51,506 nt of DNA from a virus: positions 1-51,506 of IMG/VR virus record IMGVR_UViG_3300045049_000394. The stretch is one strand, 5' to 3'. Below are positions 11,649 to 20,259 of the stretch, in pieces. Every line of letters begins with the position of its first letter. Within the stretch, counting starts at the first letter, position 1. The notes below the pieces were generated by a model. The model was not told where the DNA came from. It saw only the letters and a program-made list of their open reading frames with translations, and did no database searches. The position numbers were made by a program, and so were the translations under genes.

Positions 11649-13898
11649 ATGAGCGATCGGTACGCCATCACGATCGGCGCTGGCTTGACTCGCGCGCGCG
11701 GCCAGTATCAACGGCTATCGGACGCGACCCCAGAAGGATTGGCGCGCGTTCTTAGCGCGCTTCCGGCAGTGGAAGAGGGGTGGTGGAGTGGCCACCTCTG
11801 GAAGGACAACCGCCGGAGCAAGGAGCGCTGGCTGGCGACCAGCGTGATCGGCGTCGATATCGACTATGCGACGGATCAGGTGCCCTCTGATGAGCACCGC
11901 GATGCGCTCGTTGGTCTCGCCACCTCCGGCCGGCTTCACGGCAATCTATTCCACCTGACGCCACACGGCGCGCGTGTGGCTTTCATGCTCGACGCGCCTT
12001 GCAGCGACCGCGATCCGGTCCTCCGCGCATCGAGCGGCGCTGCGGCGCTCATCACCGAGGCCATCGCGGGCAGCGGCTACAAGCTCGACACGGCGCCCAT
12101 GCTCGACCTGGCGCGCCTCTTCTTCACGCCCAATGCGGTCGCCAAAGGCGTCGAGCGCCACGCCGACGTGCTGGTGATGCGCCGCGAGCTGTACACGGTG
12201 CCCGAGCTGCTCGCGGCATCGGTGCCCGCCCTGGACCCGCCACCGCCGGCGCCGGCCCCGGTGCGCACGCTCCGGCCCGAGCACGCGCAGGACTTCGACC
12301 AAGCGGCGAGCCGTTGGACGGCAGACCACCGACGCCAGTATCCGCGCCACTCCGGCGAATGCCCGGTGTGCCACGATAAGAAGTCCTTCGGTCACCTGCC
12401 CGAGGATCCCGAGCGCTGGCACTGCTTTTCGACCGACCACCCGGACGGCATCGGCATCCGCGGCGCGAACGGCTACCATGGCGATGCGCTAGACCTCGAG
12501 GCCTTCGACCGACGCTGCAAGCCCGTCGACGTCCTGCGCTCCGACGGCTACTTGGCGGCGCCGCAGCGGCCGCCGACGCCGACGCCCCCGCCGCGCGCGC
12601 CCGCGCCCAGCTCGAGCAACGCCGAGCCCGCGCCGCAGCCCGCCGCCCAGGGCGCTTTTCGCCCCTGGCGCTCGCGCTCATACCTGACGGCGGTCGACAT
12701 CATCAGCAAGAACGCGCGCGACGTGCTCGACGGGCGGGAGCTGGAACGGAACGAGATGTCCGACGACATCACCGTCGGTCGCCAGCTCATCCACAGCGCC
12801 GATATCTCGCGCATTCGCGCCAATATCGAGGCGCGCTTCGTCGGCGGCGTGGACAAGAACAACAACGAGATCGGGCTGCAGCTCTCGCTGAGCGACGTCG
12901 AGCGCGCCGTCGAGCAGGTCGCCCATGCGCACCCGTACCATCCGGTGCGCGAGTACCTCAGCGCCTTGAAGTGGGACGGCGTCGCCCGCCTGGCGCACGT
13001 CGCCGCGGACATCATCGGCGCAGCCGGCACGCAGATCGACAACGTCATCGTGCGCAAGTTCTTCGTCTCGGCCGTGGCGCGCGCGCTCGAGCCGGGCTGC
13101 AAGGTCGACACCGTCTTCGTCCTCGTCGGTCCACAGGGCGCGCTCAAGTCGAGCTTCTTCGAGGTGCTCGGCGGCGCCTGGTTCGTTGACACGCCCATCG
13201 ACATCAGCAGCGACTCGGTGCGCGCGTACATGACGATGCGGAAGGCCTGGATCCTAGAGTTCGCCGAGCTCGAGTCGCTGCTGCGCGCGCGCGACCAGAA
13301 CAGCGTCAAGGCGTTCCTCTCGTCGAAGTCGGACAACTACGTGCCGAAGTTCTCCCGCTTCCCCGTCGACGTGAAGCGCGGCGGCGTCATCGTCGGCACG
13401 TGGAACCCCGACGACCAGGGCGGCTTCCTCAACGACCCCACCGGCGAGCGCCGCTATTGGCCGCTCACCACCGGCCCCGAGATTGACCTGCGCACGCTGC
13501 GCGAGCAGCGCGACCAGCTCTGGGCTGAGTCCGTCGCCATCTTCCGCGGCTGGGTCGAGCGCGGCCGCGACATTGCCGAGTGCCCCTGGTGGTTGAGCGC
13601 CGAGGAGAAGGTCTTGCTGGCGCCCGTGCACGACGAGCACTCGACGCGCGACGTGTGGGCCATGCCGGTGCTCGATTGGCTCGATCGGCAAGGCCTCATC
13701 GAGGAGGTGACGGTGCAGGAGATCTTGGCCAACGCGCTCTCTGTGCCACGTCACCAATGGACCGACCGCGATAGCAAGCGCGTCGCACGCATTCTCCGTG
13801 CCAGTGGCGCGTGGAAATCGAATCCGAACAAGTCGCGAGGCAAACCCCGGACGTGGATTCGCACCGGGGCGTCAGACAGGGGAGAAAAACATGAATGA
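11649..13898 (+). CDS. VirE-type primase-helicase
   Basis: 749-aa replication protein. The N-terminal 220 residues resemble an archaeo-eukaryotic primase-like fold (GVDIDYATD as a possible metal site). Around residue 237 is a zinc finger (CPVCHDKK...WHCF). The C-terminal half is the virulence-associated E family helicase: Walker A VGPQGALKSS (about 492-501), Walker B WILEFAEL (about 532), then a conserved VGTWNPDD and RRYWPL. Such fusions prime and unwind phage DNA. The ATG at 11649 is preferred over the GTG at 11640. An 11-bp iteron array lies directly upstream and a palindromic low-complexity element downstream, both possible origin parts. Confidence 0.85.
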   Translation: MSDRYAITIGAGLTRARGQYQRLSDATPEGLARVLSALPAVEEGWWSGHLWKDNRRSKERWLATSVIGVDIDYATDQVPSDEHRDALVGLATSGRLHGNLFHLTPHGARVAFMLDAPCSDRDPVLRASSGAAALITEAIAGSGYKLDTAPMLDLARLFFTPNAVAKGVERHADVLVMRRELYTVPELLAASVPALDPPPPAPAPVRTLRPEHAQDFDQAASRWTADHRRQYPRHSGECPVCHDKKSFGHLPEDPERWHCFSTDHPDGIGIRGANGYHGDALDLEAFDRRCKPVDVLRSDGYLAAPQRPPTPTPPPRAPAPSSSNAEPAPQPAAQGAFRPWRSRSYLTAVDIISKNARDVLDGRELERNEMSDDITVGRQLIHSADISRIRANIEARFVGGVDKNNNEIGLQLSLSDVERAVEQVAHAHPYHPVREYLSALKWDGVARLAHVAADIIGAAGTQIDNVIVRKFFVSAVARALEPGCKVDTVFVLVGPQGALKSSFFEVLGGAWFVDTPIDISSDSVRAYMTMRKAWILEFAELESLLRARDQNSVKAFLSSKSDNYVPKFSRFPVDVKRGGVIVGTWNPDDQGGFLNDPTGERRYWPLTTGPEIDLRTLREQRDQLWAESVAIFRGWVERGRDIAECPWWLSAEEKVLLAPVHDEHSTRDVWAMPVLDWLDRQGLIEEVTVQEILANALSVPRHQWTDRDSKRVARILRASGAWKSNPNKSRGKPRTWIRTGASDRGEKHE

Positions 13899-14049
13899 GA
13901 ACCGGTACTGTCCCTGTACCCCTCTTCCCCCTCTCTCTCTTAAATTAAGAGAGAGAGAGAGGAGAGAGGAGAGTTATAGACTAATAGGAACAAGCGGGGT
14001 CAACCGGGTTTACTGGGTACCGGGACCCAATATGTGGGTGCGCTCGTGA
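13891..14049 (+). CDS. Small ORF containing a palindrome (52 aa), doubtful gene
   Basis: The ATG at 13891 overlaps the primase stop and the stop overlaps the next GTG as GTGA, the coupling pattern of neighbouring genes. The encoded peptide is low-complexity in the middle (PLPPLSLKLRERERREES) because it translates a pyrimidine/purine palindrome. It may be a real small protein, or just a coupler reading through a DNA element. Confidence 0.4.
   Translation: MNENRYCPCTPLPPLSLKLRERERREESYRLIGTSGVNRVYWVPGPNMWVRS
13931..13957. repeat. Perfect 13-bp palindrome with pyrimidine and purine arms (candidate origin element)
   Basis: CTCTCTCTCTTAA (13931-13943), one central A, TTAAGAGAGAGAG (13945-13957). 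The pyrimidine tract begins at 13918 and the purine tract reaches 13973. The AT-rich centre is striking in a GC-rich genome. It lies 33 bp after the primase-helicase gene, a common place for phage origins. Confidence 0.6.
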
Positions 14050-14402
14050 GCGCGTCCGACCCCAAGCGCCCCAAGCCCCAGGCAGAGCAATGCGTCTTCT
14101 GCCGCGTGGGCAGCTGCGGCATCCACCACGTCCTGCGCCTGGTGCCGTCCACTGCACCCGAGGGTGTGCCGGACGAGCAGATGCTCGAGATCGGCTGCTG
14201 CGATGAGCTCGAGCTCGCCCTGCGCGTTCGGTTCATCAGGCGCGACCCAGGCGCGCCTGGACGGCTGTGCATCCCCAGCCGCGGCATCGACTGGCCGGTG
14301 CGCGTCTGCCCGTTCTGCGGCGGCTCCAAGATGACCACGAACGACATCCTGCGCATGCAGGCCGACGAGCGCGCACAGCGGCGACTCAGGGGCAAGTCGT
14401 AA
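14046..14402 (+). CDS. Zinc-ribbon protein (118 aa)
   Basis: Starts at GTG 14046 (GTGA overlap). CVFCRVGSCG near the N-terminus, GCCDE in the middle and VCPFCGGSK towards the end make two probable zinc ribbons; the last resembles the Lar/Zn-ribbon CPFCGG motif of many phage proteins. Function unknown; coupled to the following small genes. Confidence 0.65.
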   Translation: MSASDPKRPKPQAEQCVFCRVGSCGIHHVLRLVPSTAPEGVPDEQMLEIGCCDELELALRVRFIRRDPGAPGRLCIPSRGIDWPVRVCPFCGGSKMTTNDILRMQADERAQRRLRGKS

Positions 14403-14611
14403 TGCGCTTTGCCCATACCCCCTCGCCGATGACTGCGCGCGAGCTGCTCGTGTCCACAGCCGGCGATGAGCACGCGGACCACACGGTGGTGCGCAAGGAG
14501 ACGGGTCACGGCCTCCTGCGCTTCTGCTGCTCCTGCGGCGATGACATTTTCGTCGAGGACATCGAGCTGCATCGGCTGGCCCTGCGTAACGTCGCGGATG
14601 TGGCGTCGTGA
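14402..14611 (+). CDS. Small protein with CCSCG motif (69 aa)
   Basis: ATG at 14402 overlaps the preceding stop as TAATG and the stop overlaps the next ATG as TGATG. Contains HTVVRKETGHGLLRFCCSCGDDIFV, a Trp-less relative of the HxxxxCxC zinc motif, and an acidic end. Not recognised. Confidence 0.6.
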   Translation: MRFAHTPSPMTARELLVSTAGDEHADHTVVRKETGHGLLRFCCSCGDDIFVEDIELHRLALRNVADVAS

Positions 14612-14766
14612 TGCGCACCCGCACCGTTCTGCGGTGGCATCACGACCCGCGCGACCTGGCCGAGCTCGCGCTGTTCATCGGCGCGTGCGCAGCCCTCACG
14701 CTGCTCGACTACGCCTGCGAGCGTTTGGAGAACTGGATCGACAACCGAGCGGAGGAACTTCCATGA
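14611..14766 (+). CDS. Small membrane-anchored protein (51 aa)
   Basis: Charged N-terminus (MRTRTVLRWHHDP), hydrophobic segment (LAELALFIGACAALTLLDYA) and an acidic C-terminus. Coupled by TGATG and ATGA overlaps on both sides. Function unknown. Confidence 0.5.
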   Translation: MRTRTVLRWHHDPRDLAELALFIGACAALTLLDYACERLENWIDNRAEELP

Positions 14767-15332
14767 GCGCACTCGACCGGGCCGAGCTCTACGCAACCGA
14801 CCACCGCGGCGAACGCATCCGCAAGTCGAAGCGCGAACACATGGACGTCTTGTGCTCGAGTTGCAGCACGAAGCGATCGGCGTGCATCGGCGAGTGCTGC
14901 GACGACTGCTGGCACCCCGAGGAAATTCCCGTGCGCGAGACGCCGCGGCACGCGCTCAGCAACGCCAACACTGAGGAGAACGAGATGCAGCAGGAGTACG
15001 AGGTCAAGGAGCGCGAGGCCCGGATGATGTTCGACGCGCTCGAGCCGATGGACCGCGAGCTCCTGCGCTTGTCGCTGACGAAGTTCCCGGGCCGTGAGCG
15101 CCAGCTCCCCTACCCCGCGTCGATGCGACGGCATTACGAGCAGGCAGGCTGGCTGTTCGTGCGCTACGAGAACCACGGCCGCATCGCGCGCATGGCCAAG
15201 TCGTTCCCTGGCCACCTGACGCACTCCGAGATCGGCGAGCGTCTCAACCTGTCGGTCTGGCAGGTGCGGCGCCGGCTCAACGCGATGAGCCCGAGCATGG
15301 TGAAATGCGCCGAGATGCGGGGCTGGCTGTAG
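14763..15332 (+). CDS. Regulator with sigma region-4-like helix-turn-helix (late gene control candidate)
   Basis: 189-aa protein. The N-terminal third has a cysteine cluster (LCSSCSTKR, then CIGECCDDCW). The C-terminal half ends in THSEIGERLNLSVWQVRRRL, a helix-turn-helix resembling sigma-70 region 4. An internal ATG (14983) with GAGGAGAACGAG upstream could give a shorter 116-aa form containing only the regulatory half. It is the last gene before the terminator that separates early and late genes, where late activators are usually encoded, so a role in late transcription is likely but unproven. Confidence 0.6.
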   Translation: MSALDRAELYATDHRGERIRKSKREHMDVLCSSCSTKRSACIGECCDDCWHPEEIPVRETPRHALSNANTEENEMQQEYEVKEREARMMFDALEPMDRELLRLSLTKFPGRERQLPYPASMRRHYEQAGWLFVRYENHGRIARMAKSFPGHLTHSEIGERLNLSVWQVRRRLNAMSPSMVKCAEMRGWL

Positions 15333-15402
15333 CTCACATTATGGGTCGCTTTTTTCTTGCGCGAGCTGCTCACTTCCCTGCATCTTTGACCTGCCACTAT
15401 TG

Positions 15403-15426
15403 CGCCCTGCGAAAGCGGGGCGTTTT
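15403..15426 (+). terminator. Intrinsic terminator between early and late genes
   Basis: CGCCCTGC pairs with GCGGGGCG around a GAAA tetraloop, followed by TTTT at 15423-15426. It closes the early/middle operon just before the terminase genes, so the late genes need their own start or antitermination. Confidence 0.8.
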
Positions 15427-15455
15427 CATTTCTGGCGCCAAGCAGGAAACCCCCT

Positions 15456-16040
15456 ATGGAGCATGAGCCCGCAGACAAGCGCTGCGGAGCCAAGCTCCGC
15501 GGCAAGGATCGCACCTGCCAGAAGGCGCCGATGAAGGGGCGCACGCGGTGCCGTCTTCACGGCGGCCGCTCGCCGCTCGGCAACCGCAACGCGGTCACGC
15601 ACGGCCTCTACGCTAAGGTGCTCGACCGCAGGCTCGTCGACGACTACGAGGAGAACCGGGCGGCGCTCTCGAAGAACACGCGCGAGGCGCTGCTCGACCA
15701 GGCGGCGCTCATCATGACGCAGGCGCAGCGCGTGGTGAAGGCGTCGACCGACGGCTTCCTGAAGCTTGAGTCGACGCGCAAGACGGTCAAGGGCGACGCC
15801 TGGGAGACCGACGACGGCAAGACCGTGCCTGCCGGCGAGGTCGAGACCGAGCGCACCGAGAAGCATGTCGAGATCACCGCGCCGCTGGCGGAGGCGCTGC
15901 TCAAGGCGGCGCGCATGGCGCAGATCGCCCACGATATCCCGATGACGGTGGCGAAGACGCGGCTGCTCGACCAGGGCCACGACCCCGACCAGCCGATCAC
16001 GGTGCTGATGCCGGACTTCACCGGCGGCAGTTCGAAGTGA
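15456..16040 (+). CDS. terS: Terminase small subunit
   Basis: 194-aa DNA-recognition subunit of the packaging motor. The N-terminus has the pattern RCGAKLRGKDRTCQKAPM, then RCRLHGGRS and G-N-R-N-A-V-T-H-G-L-Y, the zinc-binding head seen in many terminase small subunits. A helical oligomerisation region follows. Upstream of a dTMP-kinase-like gene, a small gene and the large terminase. Recognition of a cos or pac site cannot be read from the sequence. Confidence 0.85.
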   Translation: MEHEPADKRCGAKLRGKDRTCQKAPMKGRTRCRLHGGRSPLGNRNAVTHGLYAKVLDRRLVDDYEENRAALSKNTREALLDQAALIMTQAQRVVKASTDGFLKLESTRKTVKGDAWETDDGKTVPAGEVETERTEKHVEITAPLAEALLKAARMAQIAHDIPMTVAKTRLLDQGHDPDQPITVLMPDFTGGSSK

Positions 16041-16198
16041 GCGACTCGATGCGGTGCCCGGAATGCGGGACGTCGGGCCGCATCAAGGTCACGCGCCGCC
16101 ACTACTCCTTGCGACCCGGCAAGCGAGAGCCGAATCGCAATCTCATGGTCATGTGTGTCGCCTGCAAGAGCGAGCTTCAGTACGTGTGGCGCTCGTGA
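16037..16198 (+). CDS. Mini zinc-ribbon protein (53 aa)
   Basis: GTG at 16037 overlaps the terminase stop. Encodes CPECGTSGR...CVACKSELQYVW, a classical two-knuckle zinc ribbon with a basic middle. Lies between terminase genes; function unknown, perhaps an accessory DNA-binding factor. Confidence 0.6.
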   Translation: MSDSMRCPECGTSGRIKVTRRHYSLRPGKREPNRNLMVMCVACKSELQYVWRS

Positions 16199-16881
16199 TC
16201 GTCCTCAACACCTCGCGCAAGCCGGCGCGGTACAGCGGCAAGATCATCTGCGCCGAGGGCATCGACGGCAGCGGCAAGACGACGGCGCTGGCGAAGGTCT
16301 ACGAGCGGCTCAAGGCCGAGGGCCGCGACGTCCTCTGGACCGAGTGGAGCGACAGCAAGGTCGCCGGCAAGGCGCTCAAGAAGGCCAAGAAGAAGCACCG
16401 CCTGACGGCCCTGACGTTCACGCTCCTGCAGGCTTGCAACATCGCCGACCGCCTGCAGGCGACGATCCTGCCGTTCCTGCGCAAGGGCGGCATCGTCATC
16501 GCCGACCGCTGGAAGTACACCTGCTACGCGCGCGACGTCGTGCGCGGAGAGGACCCCGGCTACGTGCGCGACGTCTTCCGCTTCTGCCCCGACGCCGATC
16601 TGGCGATGTTCTTCGACCTCGAGCCGGCGGTGGCGCTCGAGCGGAAGAAGAACTTCGACGACGAGGGGATCTCGTACTACGAGGCTGGCCACGACCTCTA
16701 CCCGGACCTCAGCGACGAGGACGGCTTCTTGAAGTTCCAGGGCCAGGTGCTGCGCGAGTACAGGCGCTTCGCTGGTGACGAAGGCATGGTGCGCGTCGAC
16801 GCCGACCGGCCGATGGACGTCGTCGAGGCCGAGGCGCAGGCGCTGGTCGACCGCCTGCTCGGCGAGCGGAGGGCAGCGTGA
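16195..16881 (+). CDS. Thymidylate-kinase-like dNMP kinase
   Basis: 228-aa P-loop kinase. GIDGSGKTT at residues 22-30 is the dTMP kinase Walker A; the substrate-binding DR pair appears as IADRWKYT (about 102-109), followed by a LID-like region with charged residues. This fits the TMK family, which makes dTDP for DNA synthesis. The location between the small and large terminase subunits is unusual. GTG start at 16195 (GTGA overlap). Exact substrate cannot be told from sequence. Confidence 0.8.
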   Translation: MIVLNTSRKPARYSGKIICAEGIDGSGKTTALAKVYERLKAEGRDVLWTEWSDSKVAGKALKKAKKKHRLTALTFTLLQACNIADRLQATILPFLRKGGIVIADRWKYTCYARDVVRGEDPGYVRDVFRFCPDADLAMFFDLEPAVALERKKNFDDEGISYYEAGHDLYPDLSDEDGFLKFQGQVLREYRRFAGDEGMVRVDADRPMDVVEAEAQALVDRLLGERRAA

Positions 16882-17075
16882 GTCGCACGCCACAAGAGAA
16901 GCTGGCTTTCGAAGAGGGCGTTCAGGCTGGCCTACAGACGGCGCTCGAGCTGGCCGAGCAGTCGTTCGGCAGCATCGGCGGCTTGCGCGCTGCGCTGAAG
17001 CATCTGCTGATCGCCGGCGATAATCTGCTCGAACGGCTCCGTCGGGATGCAGGTCCAACTCTGCCCCGCCTATAA
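16878..17075 (+). CDS. Small helical protein (65 aa)
   Basis: Short helical protein (QEKLAFEEGVQAGLQTALEL, ALKHLLIAGDNLLERLRR). GTG at 16878 overlaps the kinase stop, and its end overlaps the terminase start by 29 bp. No family recognised; possibly a terminase accessory factor. Confidence 0.55.
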   Translation: MSRTPQEKLAFEEGVQAGLQTALELAEQSFGSIGGLRAALKHLLIAGDNLLERLRRDAGPTLPRL

Positions 17076-18444
17076 GCCGCACAAGTTCCAGCGGCGGGCG
17101 CACCAGTCTCGGGCACGCTTCAAATCGCTGTCGGCCGGCACGCGCGGCGGCAAGACGAACGGCGCCGCGGCCGACTTCGTCATGCAGGTCTACCGCGACC
17201 TAGCCGAAGGCAAGGGCCGCCAGGCGGTCGGCGTCGGCAACGACCGGCGCGCGGCGCTGCACTACTGGGTCGTCTCGCCGACGGTGCAGCTGCTCAAGGA
17301 GCCGAAGCGCTACCTGCGCGAGATGATCCCGGCCGAGCTGTTCGAGACGCCGGCGCGGCCGATCAACTCACAGGGCCAGATGTGGCTCAAGCCGAACATC
17401 CTCGTCGAGTTCCGTTCGGCCGACAACCCGTTCTCGCTGGTCTCCGTCGGCCTCAATGGCATGTGGCTCGACGAGGCGGCACGCATCAAGGCCGAGGCCT
17501 GGAAGGGCAACCTTCGCGGCCGCCTGACCGACAAGCGCGGCTGGGCGCTCTTCTCGTCGACTCCGCTCGGGCGCAACTGGTTCTACGAGGAGGTCGTGGC
17601 GCTCGGGCGCAGCGAGGACCCGCGCTACGCGGACTACGAGGACATCTGCTGGACGACGGCGGACAACGACTGCATCCCCGGGATCGCCGAGGAGGTCGAG
17701 CACGCGCGGCTGACGCTGCCGTGGCGCTACTTCCAGCGCGAGTACCTGGCCAGCTACGACGCGTTCCTCGGCAACATCTACGACGAATTCGATGAGGCGG
17801 TACACGTCGTGACGGAGGCGCAGCTCCGCGCCGACTACGGCTGGGCGTTTCATCGGCCTCTACGCGACCTGTTCAAGGCGACCGTCGCCGGCGTCGACTG
17901 GGGCTGGACGTCGCCGGGCTCGATCGTGGTCATCGGCGACACCGGGCGCGAGCTCGTGGCGGTCGACGAGGAGTACGCGCCATCGCGGCGGATCTTCGAC
18001 CCCCGAGTCGAGTCGGAGACGTGGGTCGGGCACGCCAAGCGGCTGCGCGACAACTGGCGCATCAAGTCGTTCCAGTGCGACCCGTCGAAGCCGGAGAACG
18101 TGGCAGAGTTCACGCGCGCCGGCCTGAACGCGCTCGGCGCCCACAACGAAGTTGCGTACGGCATCCGCAAGGTGGCCGAGCGCCTGCACCCCGTCGAGGA
18201 CGGCGTGACGGGTCGGCCGGTGCCGCGGATGCGCATCCTCGACAGCTGCAAAAACCTGGTGCGCGAGAAGCGCTCGTACGTTTGGGACACGGTGCGCGGC
18301 ACCGAGACGTTTCGCGACTTGCCGGCGCCGAACCAGAGCGACCACGCGCTCGATGCCGAGCGCTACGCGGTGGTCGAGCTGGTGCGCTACGAGCCGATGA
18401 GCGACGGCTGGCGCGGCGGCGGCGGCGCTAGACCGATTGGGTGA
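17047..18444 (+). CDS. terL: Terminase large subunit
   Basis: 465-aa packaging ATPase-nuclease. Walker A-like AGTRGGKTN (30-38), Walker B GMWLDEAA (about 137-144), then a C-terminal RNase H-like nuclease with AGVDWGW (about 281), QCDPSKPENV and SDHALDAERYAV (about 431). It cuts and pumps DNA into the prohead through the portal encoded next. Length and motif order match the large-terminase family. Confidence 0.92.
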   Translation: MQVQLCPAYKPHKFQRRAHQSRARFKSLSAGTRGGKTNGAAADFVMQVYRDLAEGKGRQAVGVGNDRRAALHYWVVSPTVQLLKEPKRYLREMIPAELFETPARPINSQGQMWLKPNILVEFRSADNPFSLVSVGLNGMWLDEAARIKAEAWKGNLRGRLTDKRGWALFSSTPLGRNWFYEEVVALGRSEDPRYADYEDICWTTADNDCIPGIAEEVEHARLTLPWRYFQREYLASYDAFLGNIYDEFDEAVHVVTEAQLRADYGWAFHRPLRDLFKATVAGVDWGWTSPGSIVVIGDTGRELVAVDEEYAPSRRIFDPRVESETWVGHAKRLRDNWRIKSFQCDPSKPENVAEFTRAGLNALGAHNEVAYGIRKVAERLHPVEDGVTGRPVPRMRILDSCKNLVREKRSYVWDTVRGTETFRDLPAPNQSDHALDAERYAVVELVRYEPMSDGWRGGGGARPIG

Positions 18445-18447
18445 CCG

Positions 18448-20259
18448 ATGGCCGAAGACGTTCTCGACGTTGCGGTTGTGCCCGTCGAGGCCAGGGCCCA
18501 GGTCCCGAGCACGCTCACGCCCGAGTTCCTGGCGACGCTGACGTACGAGACGCTCGACCGGAAGCACCCCGAGTACGACAAGTGGCGCTACCGCTGGGAC
18601 GACTACCGCCTGATGTACAAGGGCGGCGAGGAGTTCATGGTGGCCGCCGGTATGCCGGTGCGCATCGTGCGCGCCTCGTCGGTCGGCGGCGCCGCCGGCG
18701 TCACCGCGTCCGCGCAGCTCATCCCGGGCTCGCAGACGCGCATCCCGCGGCGGTTCCTGTGGCAGCTCGAGGGCGAGCCGAACGCGTCGTACCTGTCGCG
18801 GCTCGAGCGCGCGTTCTACGTCGGCTACACGGGCCCGGTCATCGACTACTTCGCGCACTACCTGTTCAGTCAGAAGCCGGTCATCCGGCCCGCGTCGGCG
18901 AAGGACGGCGGCGAGACGCCGGATGCGCCCGACTGGTTCGCGCCGTTCGACCGCGACGCGACTGGCGGCGGGCTGTCGTTCTTCGACTTCCTGCGCGATC
19001 AGTTCAAGGAGCTGCTGATCACGCAGCGCTGCGGCTGGCTCATCGGCTCGCCGACGGACACGTCGCAGATGACGCAGGCCGAGGCCGAGGCACGTGGCGT
19101 CGACGGCATCGTGCTCGAGCCGTACAAGGCCGACGAGATCCTCGACTGGGAGAAGGACCAGGCCGGCGAGCTGCTCTGGGTCATCGTCCGCAAGATCGAG
19201 AACCGCCGCGAGTTCCCGCTCGACCGCGTGAAGTACGAGACGATCCGCTACATCGACCGCAACCTCGTCGCCACGTGGGAGGCACACGAGACGTCGGTGG
19301 CGGGCTCGACGACGGGCGGCCACGACGTCATCTGGAAGGGCGCCGTCGAGCACGGCGCCGGCGTCGTGCCGTTCGTGATGCCCGAGATTCCCGAGGGGCT
19401 CTGGGTCGCGAACAAGCTCGGCGGCTGGCAGCTCGAGCTGTTCAACCAGATGAACATTCTGAGCCGCGGCGAGCTGCTCAGCTGCTTCATCCAGCCGACG
19501 ATCACCACGAACGACGACACCGCGGAGTCGCGCATCTTCGGCGAAGGCAATCTGCTGCGCCTGCGCGCCGGCGATGGCAAGCAGCCGCCCGAGACATACG
19601 CCTGGTCATCGGCGAACATCGACCCGCTGCGCTTCCTCGGCGAGCGCCTCAAAGAGAAGCGCGACGAGGGCTACCGCATCGTGCACCAGATGTCGCTCGC
19701 CATCGACGGCGACTCGGCGACGGCGGTGGCGCGGTCGGGGCTGTCGAAGATCGAAGAGCGGCGCGCGACCGAGATCATCCTGACGGGGTTCGGCGGGTAC
19801 GCGCGCCACATGGCGACGCGGACGCTGAACATCATCAGCAAGCTGCTCGGCGACAACGTCCGCTGGGTGCTCGTTGGCTTCGACAACTTCCAGGTCTCGT
19901 CGCTCGAAGAGGAGCTTGAGACGGCGGCACTCGTGCAGACGCTTGGAATCAAGTCGCGCACGTTCAACGAGCGGATGCAGTCGAAAATGGTGCGCCGCAT
20001 CCTCGATCATGAGGACGAGGCGACGCTGGCGACGATCGACGATGAGATCTGCGACGAGTTCGACGAAGCCGAGCAAGCCGAGGACGATAAGCAGGACGCG
20101 CTGACGCAAATGGCCACCGGCGCGGTGCCAGGGACGCCGCCGGATGGCGGCGCGCAGCCCGCGAAGGTGTCCCCGGCACAGCCAGCCGCACCGGGGCAGC
20201 CACCGACGCCACCGAAGGCGACGCCGGGCAAGCCGCCGGCCATCAAGGGAGCTACGTAA
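18448..20259 (+). CDS. Portal protein
   Basis: 603-aa protein right after the large terminase, the standard portal position. The long alpha-beta body (WRYRWDDYRLMYKGGEEF, YLSRLERAFYVGYTGPVIDYFAHYLF, QMNILSRGELLSC) resembles the DUF4055 portal group. The C-terminal tail is acidic then Pro/Ala-rich (KPPAIKGAT). It would form the dodecameric ring at the packaging vertex. Assigned from position, length and sequence pattern. Confidence 0.8.
   Translation: MAEDVLDVAVVPVEARAQVPSTLTPEFLATLTYETLDRKHPEYDKWRYRWDDYRLMYKGGEEFMVAAGMPVRIVRASSVGGAAGVTASAQLIPGSQTRIPRRFLWQLEGEPNASYLSRLERAFYVGYTGPVIDYFAHYLFSQKPVIRPASAKDGGETPDAPDWFAPFDRDATGGGLSFFDFLRDQFKELLITQRCGWLIGSPTDTSQMTQAEAEARGVDGIVLEPYKADEILDWEKDQAGELLWVIVRKIENRREFPLDRVKYETIRYIDRNLVATWEAHETSVAGSTTGGHDVIWKGAVEHGAGVVPFVMPEIPEGLWVANKLGGWQLELFNQMNILSRGELLSCFIQPTITTNDDTAESRIFGEGNLLRLRAGDGKQPPETYAWSSANIDPLRFLGERLKEKRDEGYRIVHQMSLAIDGDSATAVARSGLSKIEERRATEIILTGFGGYARHMATRTLNIISKLLGDNVRWVLVGFDNFQVSSLEEELETAALVQTLGIKSRTFNERMQSKMVRRILDHEDEATLATIDDEICDEFDEAEQAEDDKQDALTQMATGAVPGTPPDGGAQPAKVSPAQPAAPGQPPTPPKATPGKPPAIKGAT

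Noticed and set aside
11640-11649. GTG at 11640 as the primase start
   Set aside because: It would lie inside the last iteron of the array; the ATG at 11649 gives the natural MSDRYAI start.
13921-13975. CT/GA repeats as a CRISPR-like or microsatellite array
   Set aside because: Repeat unit is two bases with no spacers; it is better described as one palindrome with purine and pyrimidine arms. No CRISPR array was found anywhere.
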